From: DASSBG01 sp963800395
Lineage (GTDB): Bacteria > Pseudomonadota > Gammaproteobacteria > Xanthomonadales > Rhodanobacteraceae
Direction: 5' to 3'
DNA length: 64,000 bases
Assembly: GCA_963800395.1 (NCBI GenBank)
Contig: CAWDBD010000003.1
Location: forward strand, 70,574-134,573
Position numbers and translations under genes: made by a program. The notes beneath the pieces were generated by a model that saw only the letters and a list, made by a program, of their open reading frames with translations, had not been told where the DNA came from and did not search any database. Of this stretch, positions 1 through 8,949 are shown in pieces (the stretch's first letter is position 1; every line of letters begins with the position of its first letter).

Positions 1-614
1 TACGCGCCGGTGCTGCCGTGTGCGCCGCTGCCGAGCAGGCGTTCGACGTAGCGCGCCAGCAGATCGACCTCGATGTTCACGGCATCACCGCTGCGCCGCT
101 GGGCGAAGGTGGTCTGTTCCACCGTATGCGGGATCAGGTTGGCGCCGAAGCGCACGCCCTCGACCTCGTTCACGGTCAGGCTGGTGCCGTCAATGGTGAT
201 CGAGCCCTTGTGCGCGATGTAGCGGGCGAGCTCCTGCGGCACCTCGAAGACCCAGCGCTGCGAACGCCCGTCCGGCCGGATCGAGACGACCGAGCCGATG
301 CCGTCGACATGGCCGGACACCAGGTGTCCGCCGAGGTGGTCGGCCAGACGCAGTGCCTTCTCCAGATTGACCGGATCGCCGGCCTTGAGGCTGCCCAGCG
401 TGGTCAGTGACAGCGACTCGTTGGACACGTCGGCAGCGAAGCCGTCCGCATCCAGCGCCACGGCGGTGAGGCAGCAGCCGCATACGGCGACCGAATCGCC
501 AGGCTGCACGTCGGACAGGTCAAGCTCGCCGCTGGCAATGCTCAGGCGCACGTCTCCACCGCGCGGCTCGAGCGCACGCACGCGACCCACGCACTGGATG
601 ATGCCCGTGAACAT
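1..614 (-). CDS. ribE: Riboflavin synthase alpha subunit (3' end cut by window edge)
   Basis: This enzyme dismutates two molecules of 6,7-dimethyl-8-ribityllumazine to riboflavin, the last step of riboflavin synthesis in the cytosol. The protein begins MFTGIIQ, the near-invariant start of the family, and about 204 residues are visible. The family is usually 200-220 residues, so only the extreme C-terminus should be missing. Two lumazine-binding barrel repeats are evident. The first carries NESLSLTTLG and GGHLVSGHVDG near the middle, and the second begins around IDGTSLTVNEV. The ATG at 614 lies about 85 nt downstream of the terminator of the FMN riboswitch, so expression should fall when FMN is high. 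ribD lies just upstream on the same strand. Confidence is high. Confidence 0.95.
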   Translation of the reverse strand, partial: MFTGIIQCVGRVRALEPRGGDVRLSIASGELDLSDVQPGDSVAVCGCCLTAVALDADGFAADVSNESLSLTTLGSLKAGDPVNLEKALRLADHLGGHLVSGHVDGIGSVVSIRPDGRSQRWVFEVPQELARYIAHKGSITIDGTSLTVNEVEGVRFGANLIPHTVEQTTFAQRRSGDAVNIEVDLLARYVERLLGSGAHGSTGA

Positions 615-692
615 GTCAGTGCGTTCCCGGTCGGGAGGCACACCCGGGTGTTGCCACTAGGACTTTCATGAAACGTTTCCCGTCATGTGGAA

Positions 693-723
693 TGAACGAA
701 AAACGCCTCAAGGCACGAGGCTG
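693..723 (-). terminator. Intrinsic terminator of the FMN riboswitch expression platform
   Basis: On the minus strand a GCCTC/GAGGC stem (717-721 with 705-709) and a 7-nt loop are followed by five U at 703-699. A second hairpin (CAACCC/GGGTTG, about 724-742) sits just upstream. The 10 nt at 710-719 are exactly complementary to 833-842 inside the aptamer, which gives a plausible antiterminator pairing. The hairpin is seen directly. Its role in FMN control is inferred from its place between aptamer and ribE. Confidence 0.7.
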
Positions 724-748
724 CACAACCCATCGGGTTGCGTGGCCG

Positions 749-882
749 TCTTCTTTCATCCGGACTGTGACCGTCGGCTCCGGATTTGGACCGGATCTGC
801 TGACCTCACGAAACCTCGTGAGCGCTCGCGGGCTCGTGCCTTGGCACCTACCGCCGGTGGGGACTTTCACCCCGCCCTGAAG
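749..882 (-). promoter_or_regulatory. FMN riboswitch (RFN element)
   Basis: Read on the minus strand, this segment carries the conserved RFN blocks in order. These are a GGGCGGGGTGAAAGTCCCC-type P2 hairpin, ACCGGCGGTA, AGCCCGCGAGC, the GGTCAGCAGATCCGGT-type block, and CCGACGGTCACAGTCCGGAT followed by GAAAGAAG. It lies between ribD and ribE on their common strand, the usual place for an FMN sensor controlling the distal rib genes. A terminator hairpin follows at 693-723, which points to transcriptional attenuation when FMN is bound. Confidence 0.95.
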
Positions 883-991
883 ACGTTGTTGATGTTGCTG
901 CACCGGGCGAGCCCGGCGACGCACATGATAACACCCGCCGTCGTCAGGCGGGCCAGTGTCCGCTTGACCCGGCCCGGAACCGGCTGCGGCT

Positions 992-2098
992 TCAGGCTGG
1001 AGCCTGAGCCCCCGCGGCATGCGGTCGCAGTCGAATGCGCAGGTCCTCGCCAATGGGCAGCCGATCCAGGACATTCAGCTGCCAGCGTTCGGCCATGTCT
1101 GCCAACGGTGGCAGCATCAGCAAGGGCCGCGCCCGATTGCCCAGCAATACCGGCGCCACATAGAGCAGCAATTCGTCGACCAATCCCGCACAGAGCAGCG
1201 CACCGCCCAGGGTCGGTCCGGCCTCGACATGCAATTCATTGATTTCGCGCTCGGCCAGCAGGGCCAGTACCGCATCCAGATCAAGACCGGATGAGGATTC
1301 GGGCACGGCAGCGCACTCGACCGCAGCAAAACGCGCGTCGGGCTGCACCGAGGCAGCATGCAGGAGCAGCGTCGGCGCGGAGCCGTCAAGCAGCCGCGCG
1401 CCCTCGGGCGTGCGCAACTGCCGATCCAGCACCACGCGCAGCGGCGGCACAAACGGCACGTCAGACAGACGCACAGTCAGGCGCGGATCGTCGGCCAATA
1501 CGGTACCGCTGCCGGTGAGGATCGCCGAACTGCGTGCCCGCCACCTCTGCACGTCGGCGCGCGCTGCCTCGCCGGTGATCCACTTCGAGCTTCCGTCGGC
1601 CAGCGCCGTGCGCCCGTCAAGACTCATGGCCAGCTTGACCCGCACGAAGGGTCGCCGGCGTTCGATGCGGCTGAAAAAGCCGATATTGAGTTCGCGTGCC
1701 TCCGCACGCAGCAATCCGGTATCCACCGTGATCCCGGCGTCGCGCAAACGCGTCAGGCCGCGGCCGTCGACCTGCGGATTGGGGTCCTCGCTGGCCACTA
1801 CCACCCGCACCACCCCGGCATCGACCAATGCGTCGGCACAGGGCGGCGTGCGGCCATGATGCGCACACGGCTCCAGCGTCACATAGGCCGTGGCGCCGCG
1901 CGCCCGATCGCCCGCCTCACGCAAGGCAAAAACCTCGGCATGCGGCTCGCCGGCACGGGCGTGAAAGCCCTCGCCGACGACAGCATCACCGTGCGCGATC
2001 ACGCAGCCCACCCGCGGGTTTGGCATGCTGGTGAACAGGCCACGTTCGGCCAGTTGCAGGGCGCGCTGCATGTGCTGGTGGTCGCGTATTGAAAACAT
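992..2098 (-). CDS. ribD: Bifunctional diaminohydroxyphosphoribosylaminopyrimidine deaminase / reductase
   Basis: RibD carries out the second and third steps of riboflavin synthesis, deaminating the pyrimidine and then reducing the ribosyl side chain with NADPH. The 368-residue product has the usual two domains. The N-terminal CMP/dCMP-type zinc deaminase shows HAE at residues 53-55 and PCAHHGRTPPC around 77-87, which supply the zinc ligands and catalytic Glu. A C-terminal DHFR-like reductase starts near residue 150 (VKLAMSLDGRTA, later GPTLGGALL). Length is normal. It lies 21 nt downstream of nrdR on the same strand and upstream of the FMN riboswitch, so ribD itself appears not to be under that switch. 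Confidence 0.95.
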   Translation of the reverse strand: MFSIRDHQHMQRALQLAERGLFTSMPNPRVGCVIAHGDAVVGEGFHARAGEPHAEVFALREAGDRARGATAYVTLEPCAHHGRTPPCADALVDAGVVRVVVASEDPNPQVDGRGLTRLRDAGITVDTGLLRAEARELNIGFFSRIERRRPFVRVKLAMSLDGRTALADGSSKWITGEAARADVQRWRARSSAILTGSGTVLADDPRLTVRLSDVPFVPPLRVVLDRQLRTPEGARLLDGSAPTLLLHAASVQPDARFAAVECAAVPESSSGLDLDAVLALLAEREINELHVEAGPTLGGALLCAGLVDELLLYVAPVLLGNRARPLLMLPPLADMAERWQLNVLDRLPIGEDLRIRLRPHAAGAQAPA

Positions 2099-2119
2099 GC
2101 CTGGCCCTTGCCCGGCCGG

Positions 2120-2635
2120 CTATTTGCCGGGCTTGCCGGAGTTGTCCCCCAGCAATGGTATCTGCAAGTCCTTCAGGTCAGGCAGGTCACGCTCCAGGCG
2201 CTCGATTTCTTCGCGGAAGGCATGTACGTCCTCGAATTTGCGATACACCGAGGCAAAACGCACATAGGCTACCTGGTCAAGCTTCTTCAGCGCCTCCATG
2301 ACCAACTCGCCAATCTGCCGCGAAGGCACCTCACGCTCACTGCGCCGGCGCAGGGCGTCAATGACCGAGCGCACGGCGGCATCCACGGCATGGCTCGGGA
2401 CCGGCCGCTTCTGCAGCGCACGCTCAAAACTGAGGCGCAGCTTGTTTTCGTCAAAGGTTTCACGCCGCTCGTCACTCTTGACGATGCTGGGAAGCTTCAG
2501 TTCCACCGTCTCGAAAGTGTTGAAGCGCTCGCCACATTGCGGACACTCGCGCCTCCGCCGCACAATCGCGCCGTCCTCGGTCAGGCGCGAGTCGATCACG
2601 CGGGTATCGTCGTGCTGGCAGAAGGGGCAGTGCAT
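2120..2635 (-). CDS. nrdR: Transcriptional repressor NrdR
   Basis: NrdR is the zinc-ribbon/ATP-cone repressor of ribonucleotide reductase genes. The 171-residue protein starts MHCPFC, with zinc cysteines at 3, 6, 31 and 34 and the basic VRRRRECPQC segment between. An ATP-cone follows from about residue 48. The frame stays open further upstream, but that extension is only heptamer repeat sequence translated as proline/serine/arginine. The ATG at 2635 gives the family's normal start and length. It sits between glyA (upstream) and ribD (downstream), an arrangement common in Xanthomonadales and other proteobacteria. Confidence 0.95.
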   Translation of the reverse strand: MHCPFCQHDDTRVIDSRLTEDGAIVRRRRECPQCGERFNTFETVELKLPSIVKSDERRETFDENKLRLSFERALQKRPVPSHAVDAAVRSVIDALRRRSEREVPSRQIGELVMEALKKLDQVAYVRFASVYRKFEDVHAFREEIERLERDLPDLKDLQIPLLGDNSGKPGK

Positions 2636-2643
2636 CAGTCTGG

Positions 2644-2706
2644 TCGGGGCTCGGGGCTCGGGACTCGATAACACCGGGACTCGGGACTCGGGACTCGGGA
2701 CTCGGT
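2644..2706 (+). repeat. Heptamer array (GGGACTC)n, nrdR-glyA gap, first arm
   Basis: An imperfect tandem array of GGGACTC with some GGGGCTC units. It is followed about 95 bp later by an array in the opposite orientation (2800-2833), so the two can pair. It lies in the 201-bp gap between glyA and nrdR. Such arrays recur at least ten times in the window. Confidence 0.85.
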
Positions 2707-2799
2707 AAAGCGGTGATTTCGTTGCTGCCTGAGGCAAACGCGGAGTGATCGGGGTTTCGGGGCAACATCGATCAAGGGCCGGAAACCCGGCTCTTCGCC

Positions 2800-2833
2800 G
2801 AGTCCCGTGCCCCGAGTCCCGAGTCCCGCACTC
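2800..2833 (-). repeat. Heptamer array (GGGACTC)n, nrdR-glyA gap, second arm
   Basis: The array reads GAGTCCC on the plus strand and is the inverted partner of 2644-2706. It ends immediately beside the glyA stop codon. The 94-bp spacer between the arms ends in CTCTTCGCC before the array, a junction also seen beside other heptamer arrays in this window. Confidence 0.8.
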
Positions 2834-2836
2834 AAG

Positions 2837-4090
<1,254 letters not shown>

Positions 4091-4099
4091 CACTCGCAC

Positions 4100-4467
4100 C
4101 TCGAAAGCGGTCCGGGCCGCCCAGTGCAGCCGGAATCAGACGGAAATGGTAGCCCAGCGCAGCCAATAACCCAACATATGCCGGCCCGCAGACCTGTGCC
4201 GCTCTGGCCAGAATCAGAATCCGGCATCCCCTGCCCGGCATGCTGCGGCTGCAGGGCGCAACCTGACAACGCTGCAGAAAGGCGGCAACACATGCCGCCG
4301 CGTGCGTGTGGATTTACTGCGGCTGCGCGCAGAATGACGATGCTGGGGTTTGCTCGGCCACCGCGCGCACCGCTCCCCGAATGCCGGTGGATACGGGCAG
4401 GAAGCTCAAAGGACCGTATAATGGGCGGTTGATCTCCATTCAAACCCAGACACTTTGCGGAGCCTGC
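4100..4467. other. Divergent intergenic region glyA / ettA
   Basis: About 370 bp separate the divergent glyA and ettA genes. No coding sequence is convincing here. A perfect TATAAT at 4417-4422 on the plus strand lies about 45 nt before the ettA start and is a reasonable -10 element. No good -35 hexamer was seen at 17 nt spacing. The rest shows no recognisable repeat or RNA. Confidence 0.5.
4417..4422 (+). promoter_or_regulatory. Candidate -10 element for ettA
   Basis: A perfect TATAAT hexamer stands in an otherwise GC-rich context, 45 nt upstream of the ettA ATG. The -35 region is poor, so this is a weak promoter call. Confidence 0.4.
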
Positions 4468-6129
4468 ATGCAGTACATCTACACCATGAACGCGGTCAGC
4501 AAGACCATTCCGCCGCGTCGTCCGATCATCAAGGACATCTCGCTGTCCTTCTTCCCTGGTGCCAAGATCGGCCTGCTGGGCCTGAACGGTGCCGGCAAGT
4601 CCACCGTGCTGCGCATCATGGCCGGCGTCGACCAGGACTTCCAGGGCGAGGCACGGCCGCAACCGGGCATCAAGGTGGGTTACCTGGCGCAGGAACCCGA
4701 GCTTGATCCCGACAAGACCGTGCGCGAGGCCGTCGAGGAAGGAGTGGGCGAAGTGCTCCAGGCGCAGGCGAGGCTGGAGGAAATCTACGCCGCCTATGCC
4801 GAGGAAGGCGCCGATTTCGAAAAGCTGGCCGAGGAACAGCAGAAGCTGGAAAACCTGCTCCAGGCCAATGATGCGCACGCACTGGAACGGCAGCTGGAGA
4901 TTGCTGCCGATGCCCTGCGCATCCCGCCCTGGGACGCAAAGATCGGTCCGCTTTCCGGTGGCGAAAAGCGTCGCGTGGCCTTGTGCCGCCTGCTTCTGAG
5001 CAAGCCGGACATGCTGCTGCTGGACGAACCAACCAACCATCTGGACGCCGAATCGGTGGACTGGCTGGAACAGTTCCTCAAGGATTTCACCGGCACCGTG
5101 GTGGCGGTCACCCATGATCGCTATTTTCTCGACAATGCGGCCGAGTGGATTCTGGAACTCGATCGCGGCCACGGCATTCCCTGGAAAGGCAACTACTCGT
5201 CCTGGCTGGAACAGAAGCAGGAGCGCCTGCTGCAGGAAGCGTCGTCGGAGAAGGCCCGCCAGAAGGCGCTCAAGCGCGAGCTGGAATGGGTACGCTCGGC
5301 CAAGAAGGGCCGCCAGTCCAAGGGCAAGGCACGTCTGCAGCGCTTCGAGGAGCTCAATGCAGTCGACTACCAGCGCCGCAACGAGACCAACGAGATCTTC
5401 ATTCCGCCCGGCGAGCGTCTGGGCAACCGGGTGATCGAGTTCAAGGGTGTCAGCAAGGGCTTCGGCGACCGCCTGCTGATCGACGACCTGTCCTTCAGCG
5501 TGCCACCGGGCGCCATTGTCGGCGTGATCGGCCCCAATGGTGCCGGCAAGTCGACCCTGTTCAAACTGATCACCGGAGCCGAAACACCCGATTCGGGCGA
5601 GGTCGAAATCGGGCCCACGGTCAACCTGGCCTACGTGGACCAGTCGCGTGCCGAGCTGCAGGGCGACAACAATGTCTGGCAGGAAATTTCCGGCGGCTCG
5701 GACATCATCACCATCGGCAATTTCGAGATCCAGTCACGCGCCTACATCGGCCGCTTCAACTTCAAGGGCACCGACCAGCAAAAACGTGTCGGCACCCTGT
5801 CGGGTGGTGAGCGCGGTCGCCTGCATCTGGCCAAGACCCTGCTCGAAGGCGGCAACGTGCTGCTGCTGGACGAACCCTCCAATGACCTGGACGTGGAAAC
5901 CCTGCGCGCGCTGGAAGATGCCATGCTGGAATTTCCCGGCTGCGCCATGGTGATCAGCCATGATCGCTGGTTCCTGGACCGCATTGCCACGCATATCCTG
6001 GCCTTCGAGGGTGACTCGCATGTCGAGTTCTTCCCCGGCAACTACGGCGAATACGAGGAAGACAAGAAGCGTCGCCTGGGCGAAGACGCCGCGCGCCCGC
6101 ATCGGGTGCGCTACAAGAAACTGGCTTGA
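4468..6129 (+). CDS. ettA: Energy-dependent translational throttle ATPase EttA (ABC-F)
   Basis: EttA is an ABC-F ATPase that binds the ribosomal E site and gates the first elongation steps according to energy state. The 553-residue protein has two ABC cassettes and no membrane segment. The first has Walker A GLNGAGKST near residue 40, signature LSGGEKRRVA and Walker B LLLDEPTNHLD. The second has GPNGAGKST near 360, LSGGERGRL and LLLDEPSNDLD. The charged linker between them begins around residue 240. The frame is open far upstream, but MQYIYTMNAVSK is the family's characteristic start and gives normal length. It stands alone on the plus strand. Confidence 0.96.
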   Translation: MQYIYTMNAVSKTIPPRRPIIKDISLSFFPGAKIGLLGLNGAGKSTVLRIMAGVDQDFQGEARPQPGIKVGYLAQEPELDPDKTVREAVEEGVGEVLQAQARLEEIYAAYAEEGADFEKLAEEQQKLENLLQANDAHALERQLEIAADALRIPPWDAKIGPLSGGEKRRVALCRLLLSKPDMLLLDEPTNHLDAESVDWLEQFLKDFTGTVVAVTHDRYFLDNAAEWILELDRGHGIPWKGNYSSWLEQKQERLLQEASSEKARQKALKRELEWVRSAKKGRQSKGKARLQRFEELNAVDYQRRNETNEIFIPPGERLGNRVIEFKGVSKGFGDRLLIDDLSFSVPPGAIVGVIGPNGAGKSTLFKLITGAETPDSGEVEIGPTVNLAYVDQSRAELQGDNNVWQEISGGSDIITIGNFEIQSRAYIGRFNFKGTDQQKRVGTLSGGERGRLHLAKTLLEGGNVLLLDEPSNDLDVETLRALEDAMLEFPGCAMVISHDRWFLDRIATHILAFEGDSHVEFFPGNYGEYEEDKKRRLGEDAARPHRVRYKKLA

Positions 6130-6133
6130 GTGC

Positions 6134-6199
6134 CGGGACTCGGGACTCGGGACTCGGGACTCGGGACTCGGGACTCGGGACTCGGGACTCGGGACTCGG
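6134..6199 (+). repeat. Heptamer array (GGGACTC)9
   Basis: This is the cleanest heptamer array in the window, about nine near-perfect GGGACTC units starting 5 nt after the ettA stop codon. Its purity suggests recent expansion by slippage. Confidence 0.9.
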
Positions 6200-6239
6200 C
6201 ATGGCCACGATGCACCACAATCGGCCGTGCATGATGCCA

Positions 6240-6430
6240 CGCAGTTCGTCATCCCGGCGCAGGCCGGGATCCAGTCTGGTACTGTGCGCAGCACTCGGGA
6301 CTCGGGGCTCGGGACTCGGTCTGCTGCCTGATTGATCCTTCGCCTGCAGGCAAGGGGCGAGGGCGGAGTCACGGAACCGGGTCTGCTCGCCTCTTGTCAT
6401 TCCCGCGTAAGCGGGAATCCAGTGACTTAT
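6240..6430. repeat. REP-like palindromes and a short heptamer array, ettA-pyrF gap
   Basis: Three dispersed repeats follow one another here. A REP-type palindrome (GTCATCCCGGCGCAGGCCGG) lies at about 6248-6275. A short heptamer array at 6294-6320 has the same orientation as the array at 6134. A second REP-type palindrome (CATTCCCGCGTAAGCGGGAA) lies at about 6398-6420. The whole 329-bp ettA-pyrF gap is made of such repeats and has no gene. Confidence 0.75.
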
Positions 6431-6458
6431 CATGCACTACAAGCAACGGGAGCATCAC

Positions 6459-7277
6459 ATGAACTTCATGCAGGCATTGCGGCAGCGCTGGACGGAGGTG
6501 GACACGCTGGTGTGCGTGGGGCTGGATCCGGATCCGGCTCGATTTCCGCAGGGATTGCGCGAGTCGTCCGATGCCGTGTTCGCATTCTGCCGCGACATTG
6601 TCGACGCCACCGCCGACCAGGTCTGCGCCTTCAAGCCGCAAATAGCCCACTTCGCCGCGCTGCGAGCCGAGGACGCGCTGGAACGCCTGATTGCGCATAT
6701 CCACGCCAGACATCCTGGTGTGCCCGTCATTCTGGATGCCAAGCGCGGCGACATCGGATCCACCGCCGAACGCTATGCGCGGGAAGCCTTTGAGCGCTAC
6801 GCAGCCGATGCGGTCACGCTGAACCCGTATCTGGGGCGCGACTCGATCCAGCCATTCCTGGACCGTACCGACAAGGGCGTCATCGTGCTGTGCCGGACCT
6901 CCAATCCGGGTGGCGAGGATTTCCAGAACCTCGACTGCAACGGTCGTCCGCTGTTTCTGCACGTGGCCCGGACCATTGCCGAGAGCTGGAATGAACATGG
7001 CAATTGTGCGCTTGTGACCGGCGCCACCTATCCCGGGGAACTGGGTCAGGTGCGTGCAACGGTCGGCGACATGCCCCTGCTGGTACCGGGTATCGGCGCC
7101 CAGGGCGGCGACCTGGCTGCGGTGCTGCAGCACGGCCTGACCGAATCCGGCCACGGACTGATGATCAGTTCATCACGCGCAATCCTGTACGCATCGGAGG
7201 GCGACGATTACGCACAGGCAGCCGCCACCGCCGCCAGGACCCTGCGCGAGAGCATCAATCAGCTTCGGGCCGGCTGA
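6459..7277 (+). CDS. pyrF: Orotidine 5'-phosphate decarboxylase (type 2)
   Basis: PyrF decarboxylates OMP to UMP, the last step of de novo pyrimidine synthesis. The product is 272 residues, matching the longer 'type 2' branch of the family. The catalytic Asp-Lys-Asp segment is visible as LDAKRGDIGST near residue 90, followed by TLNPYLGRDS and, near the C-terminus, LVPGIGAQGGD. I chose the ATG at 6459 because a GGGAG ribosome-binding site precedes it by about 9 nt. An ATG at 6432 would add nine residues without a good site. It is monocistronic, with repeats upstream and convergent def downstream. Confidence 0.95.
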   Translation: MNFMQALRQRWTEVDTLVCVGLDPDPARFPQGLRESSDAVFAFCRDIVDATADQVCAFKPQIAHFAALRAEDALERLIAHIHARHPGVPVILDAKRGDIGSTAERYAREAFERYAADAVTLNPYLGRDSIQPFLDRTDKGVIVLCRTSNPGGEDFQNLDCNGRPLFLHVARTIAESWNEHGNCALVTGATYPGELGQVRATVGDMPLLVPGIGAQGGDLAAVLQHGLTESGHGLMISSSRAILYASEGDDYAQAAATAARTLRESINQLRAG

Positions 7278-7406
7278 CCCAGCCCCGCGACAGCACCCGC
7301 GCCGGCAACGGATGTCCGCGCAGGATATCGATACCGGGATTGCGGGACGATGGCGTGGGCGTGCTTGCCGGCGCCCGACCGGGTCGCCATGCAGGCCAGG
7401 CCAGCC

Positions 7407-7946
7407 TCACGCCTGCTCCAGGTCTGCCAGCTCCGGGAACAGTGCCGAATTGAAACCGAACTGACTGAAATCGGTGATACGCGACGGATACAGCCGCCCG
7501 ATCAGATGATCGCATTCATGCTGCACCACGCGGGCATGAAAGCCCTGCGCCTCGCGCTCGATCAGCTGCCCGTGCGGATCCAGTCCGCGATAACGGATGC
7601 GTGCATGGCGCTCCACCACACCGCGCAGTCCAGGCACGGAAAGACAGCCTTCCCAGCCCGCTTCCTTGGTATCGCTCAAGGGGATGATGACGGGATTCAG
7701 CAATATCGTGCGCGGGACGGCCTCGGCGTCGGGGTAGCGGTCACTGGATTCGAAGCCGAAGATGGCCAGTTGCAGATCAACACCAATCTGCGGCGCCGCC
7801 AGCCCCACGCCACCGGCATGGCGCATGGTGTCGAACATGTCGCCAACCAGCGCATCCAGATCGGCACTGCCGAACATGGCCGCGGCTACCGGCGGCGCCA
7901 CACGCGACAGGCGCGGGTCACCCATTTTCAGGATTTCACGGATCAT
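7407..7946 (-). CDS. def: Peptide deformylase
   Basis: Def removes the formyl group from nascent proteins using a metal-bound water. All three family motifs are present in the 179-residue product: GVGLAAPQIG around residue 46, EGCLSVPG around 100, and QHECDHL around 142. Together they supply the Cys and two His metal ligands and the catalytic Glu. It is convergent with pyrF across a 129-bp gap. It is not beside fmt as in many bacteria, so it may be one of several def copies in the genome. Confidence 0.94.
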   Translation of the reverse strand: MIREILKMGDPRLSRVAPPVAAAMFGSADLDALVGDMFDTMRHAGGVGLAAPQIGVDLQLAIFGFESSDRYPDAEAVPRTILLNPVIIPLSDTKEAGWEGCLSVPGLRGVVERHARIRYRGLDPHGQLIEREAQGFHARVVQHECDHLIGRLYPSRITDFSQFGFNSALFPELADLEQA

Positions 7947-8040
7947 GCTTGCCCTGGCTGAGACGGCGCAAGAGTGTTCTTGCAGTGTCAGTTTAGGCGA
8001 GGAACGCGATACCTGTCAGGCAGCATGCAGCAGCGCGTCG

Positions 8041-8949
8041 TCATGCACCGGGCATTGCCCTGGCATCAGCACGCGGCGAGGACCAGAGCATGGCCGGTAG
8101 CTGCACCAGAAAATGCAGCCAGATTCCGGGCCACACCAGCGCACTGGCCAGCCATGACCTGGCGGCCGGATCGTGCTGGCGAAACCAGCGCCACATGCCG
8201 CGGTGCTTGTGCCACGCCACGAAGACCGGGCGATGATGACTGGAGCTGCCCTGGACATGCACCACGCGCAGCTCACCTGCCAGCAGAACCCGGCTGCCCG
8301 CGTCGCGCACCCGACGACACAGGTCAAGATCCTCGAAATGCAGGAAATACTGCTCATCGAACCCGCCGATGCGTCGCAGCAGGCTGCGCCGCACCAGCAT
8401 CAGGGCGCCTGACACGGCCTCGACCTCGATCATCGAGGCGGGAATGGGCGAGGCGTCGTCGACCGTTTCACCGGAACCGAAACCCAGCTGCGCCAGCGAA
8501 CGACGCAACAGCGGGTCGCGTCGTCGCGAGGCCGGGTCCACCGTCCCGTCCTGGTCCACCATGACGGCGCCGATGAGACCGGCATCATCATTGCTTGCGG
8601 CAATGCTCATCAGCCTTTCCAGATCGGCCGGAGGCAACAGGACATCGGGGTTGAGGATCAGGAGCCAGTCGCTTGTCAGGCCTTTTGCAGCCCGATTGAC
8701 CGCGGCGCCAAACCCCAGGTTGCGCGAGCTGCAGGCCACGTGCAGGCGGGCATCATCCTTGTGCTTTTGCTCAATGCGTTGCGCTACGCCGTCGCGCGAT
8801 GCGTTGTCGAACAACTGCACGCACTGCGGCAGCGGGCTGGCCAACACGTTGGCGATACAGGTCTCCAGCAGCGGGCCGCTGTCGGCCGACACGATGATGA
8901 CTGCCACACCGGGCCATGAATCTGCACGCCCGGTGTGGCCCTGAGTCAC
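8041..8949 (-). CDS. Family 2 glycosyltransferase (rhamnosyltransferase-like)
   Basis: A 302-residue GT-A-fold glycosyltransferase, probably adding a sugar to a surface polysaccharide at the cytoplasmic face. The N-terminal VAVIIVSADSG strand and the acidic LILNPDVLLP segment near residue 100 fit nucleotide-sugar binding. The EDLDLCRRV motif near residue 210 fits the second acidic site of WbbL/rhamnosyltransferase-type enzymes. A hydrophobic C-terminal stretch (about 262-285) may touch the membrane. It is the last gene of a minus-strand run that includes the Wzm/Wzt exporter. It overlaps the stop of the upstream 616-residue gene by four bases (8946-8949). The sugar specificity cannot be read from sequence. 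Confidence 0.85.
   Translation of the reverse strand: MTQGHTGRADSWPGVAVIIVSADSGPLLETCIANVLASPLPQCVQLFDNASRDGVAQRIEQKHKDDARLHVACSSRNLGFGAAVNRAAKGLTSDWLLILNPDVLLPPADLERLMSIAASNDDAGLIGAVMVDQDGTVDPASRRRDPLLRRSLAQLGFGSGETVDDASPIPASMIEVEAVSGALMLVRRSLLRRIGGFDEQYFLHFEDLDLCRRVRDAGSRVLLAGELRVVHVQGSSSHHRPVFVAWHKHRGMWRWFRQHDPAARSWLASALVWPGIWLHFLVQLPAMLWSSPRADARAMPGA

Noticed and set aside
6126..6335. Small proline/serine/arginine- or glycine/leucine-rich protein genes over heptamer arrays
   Set aside because: These frames only translate the 7-bp repeat; the same happens at every array.
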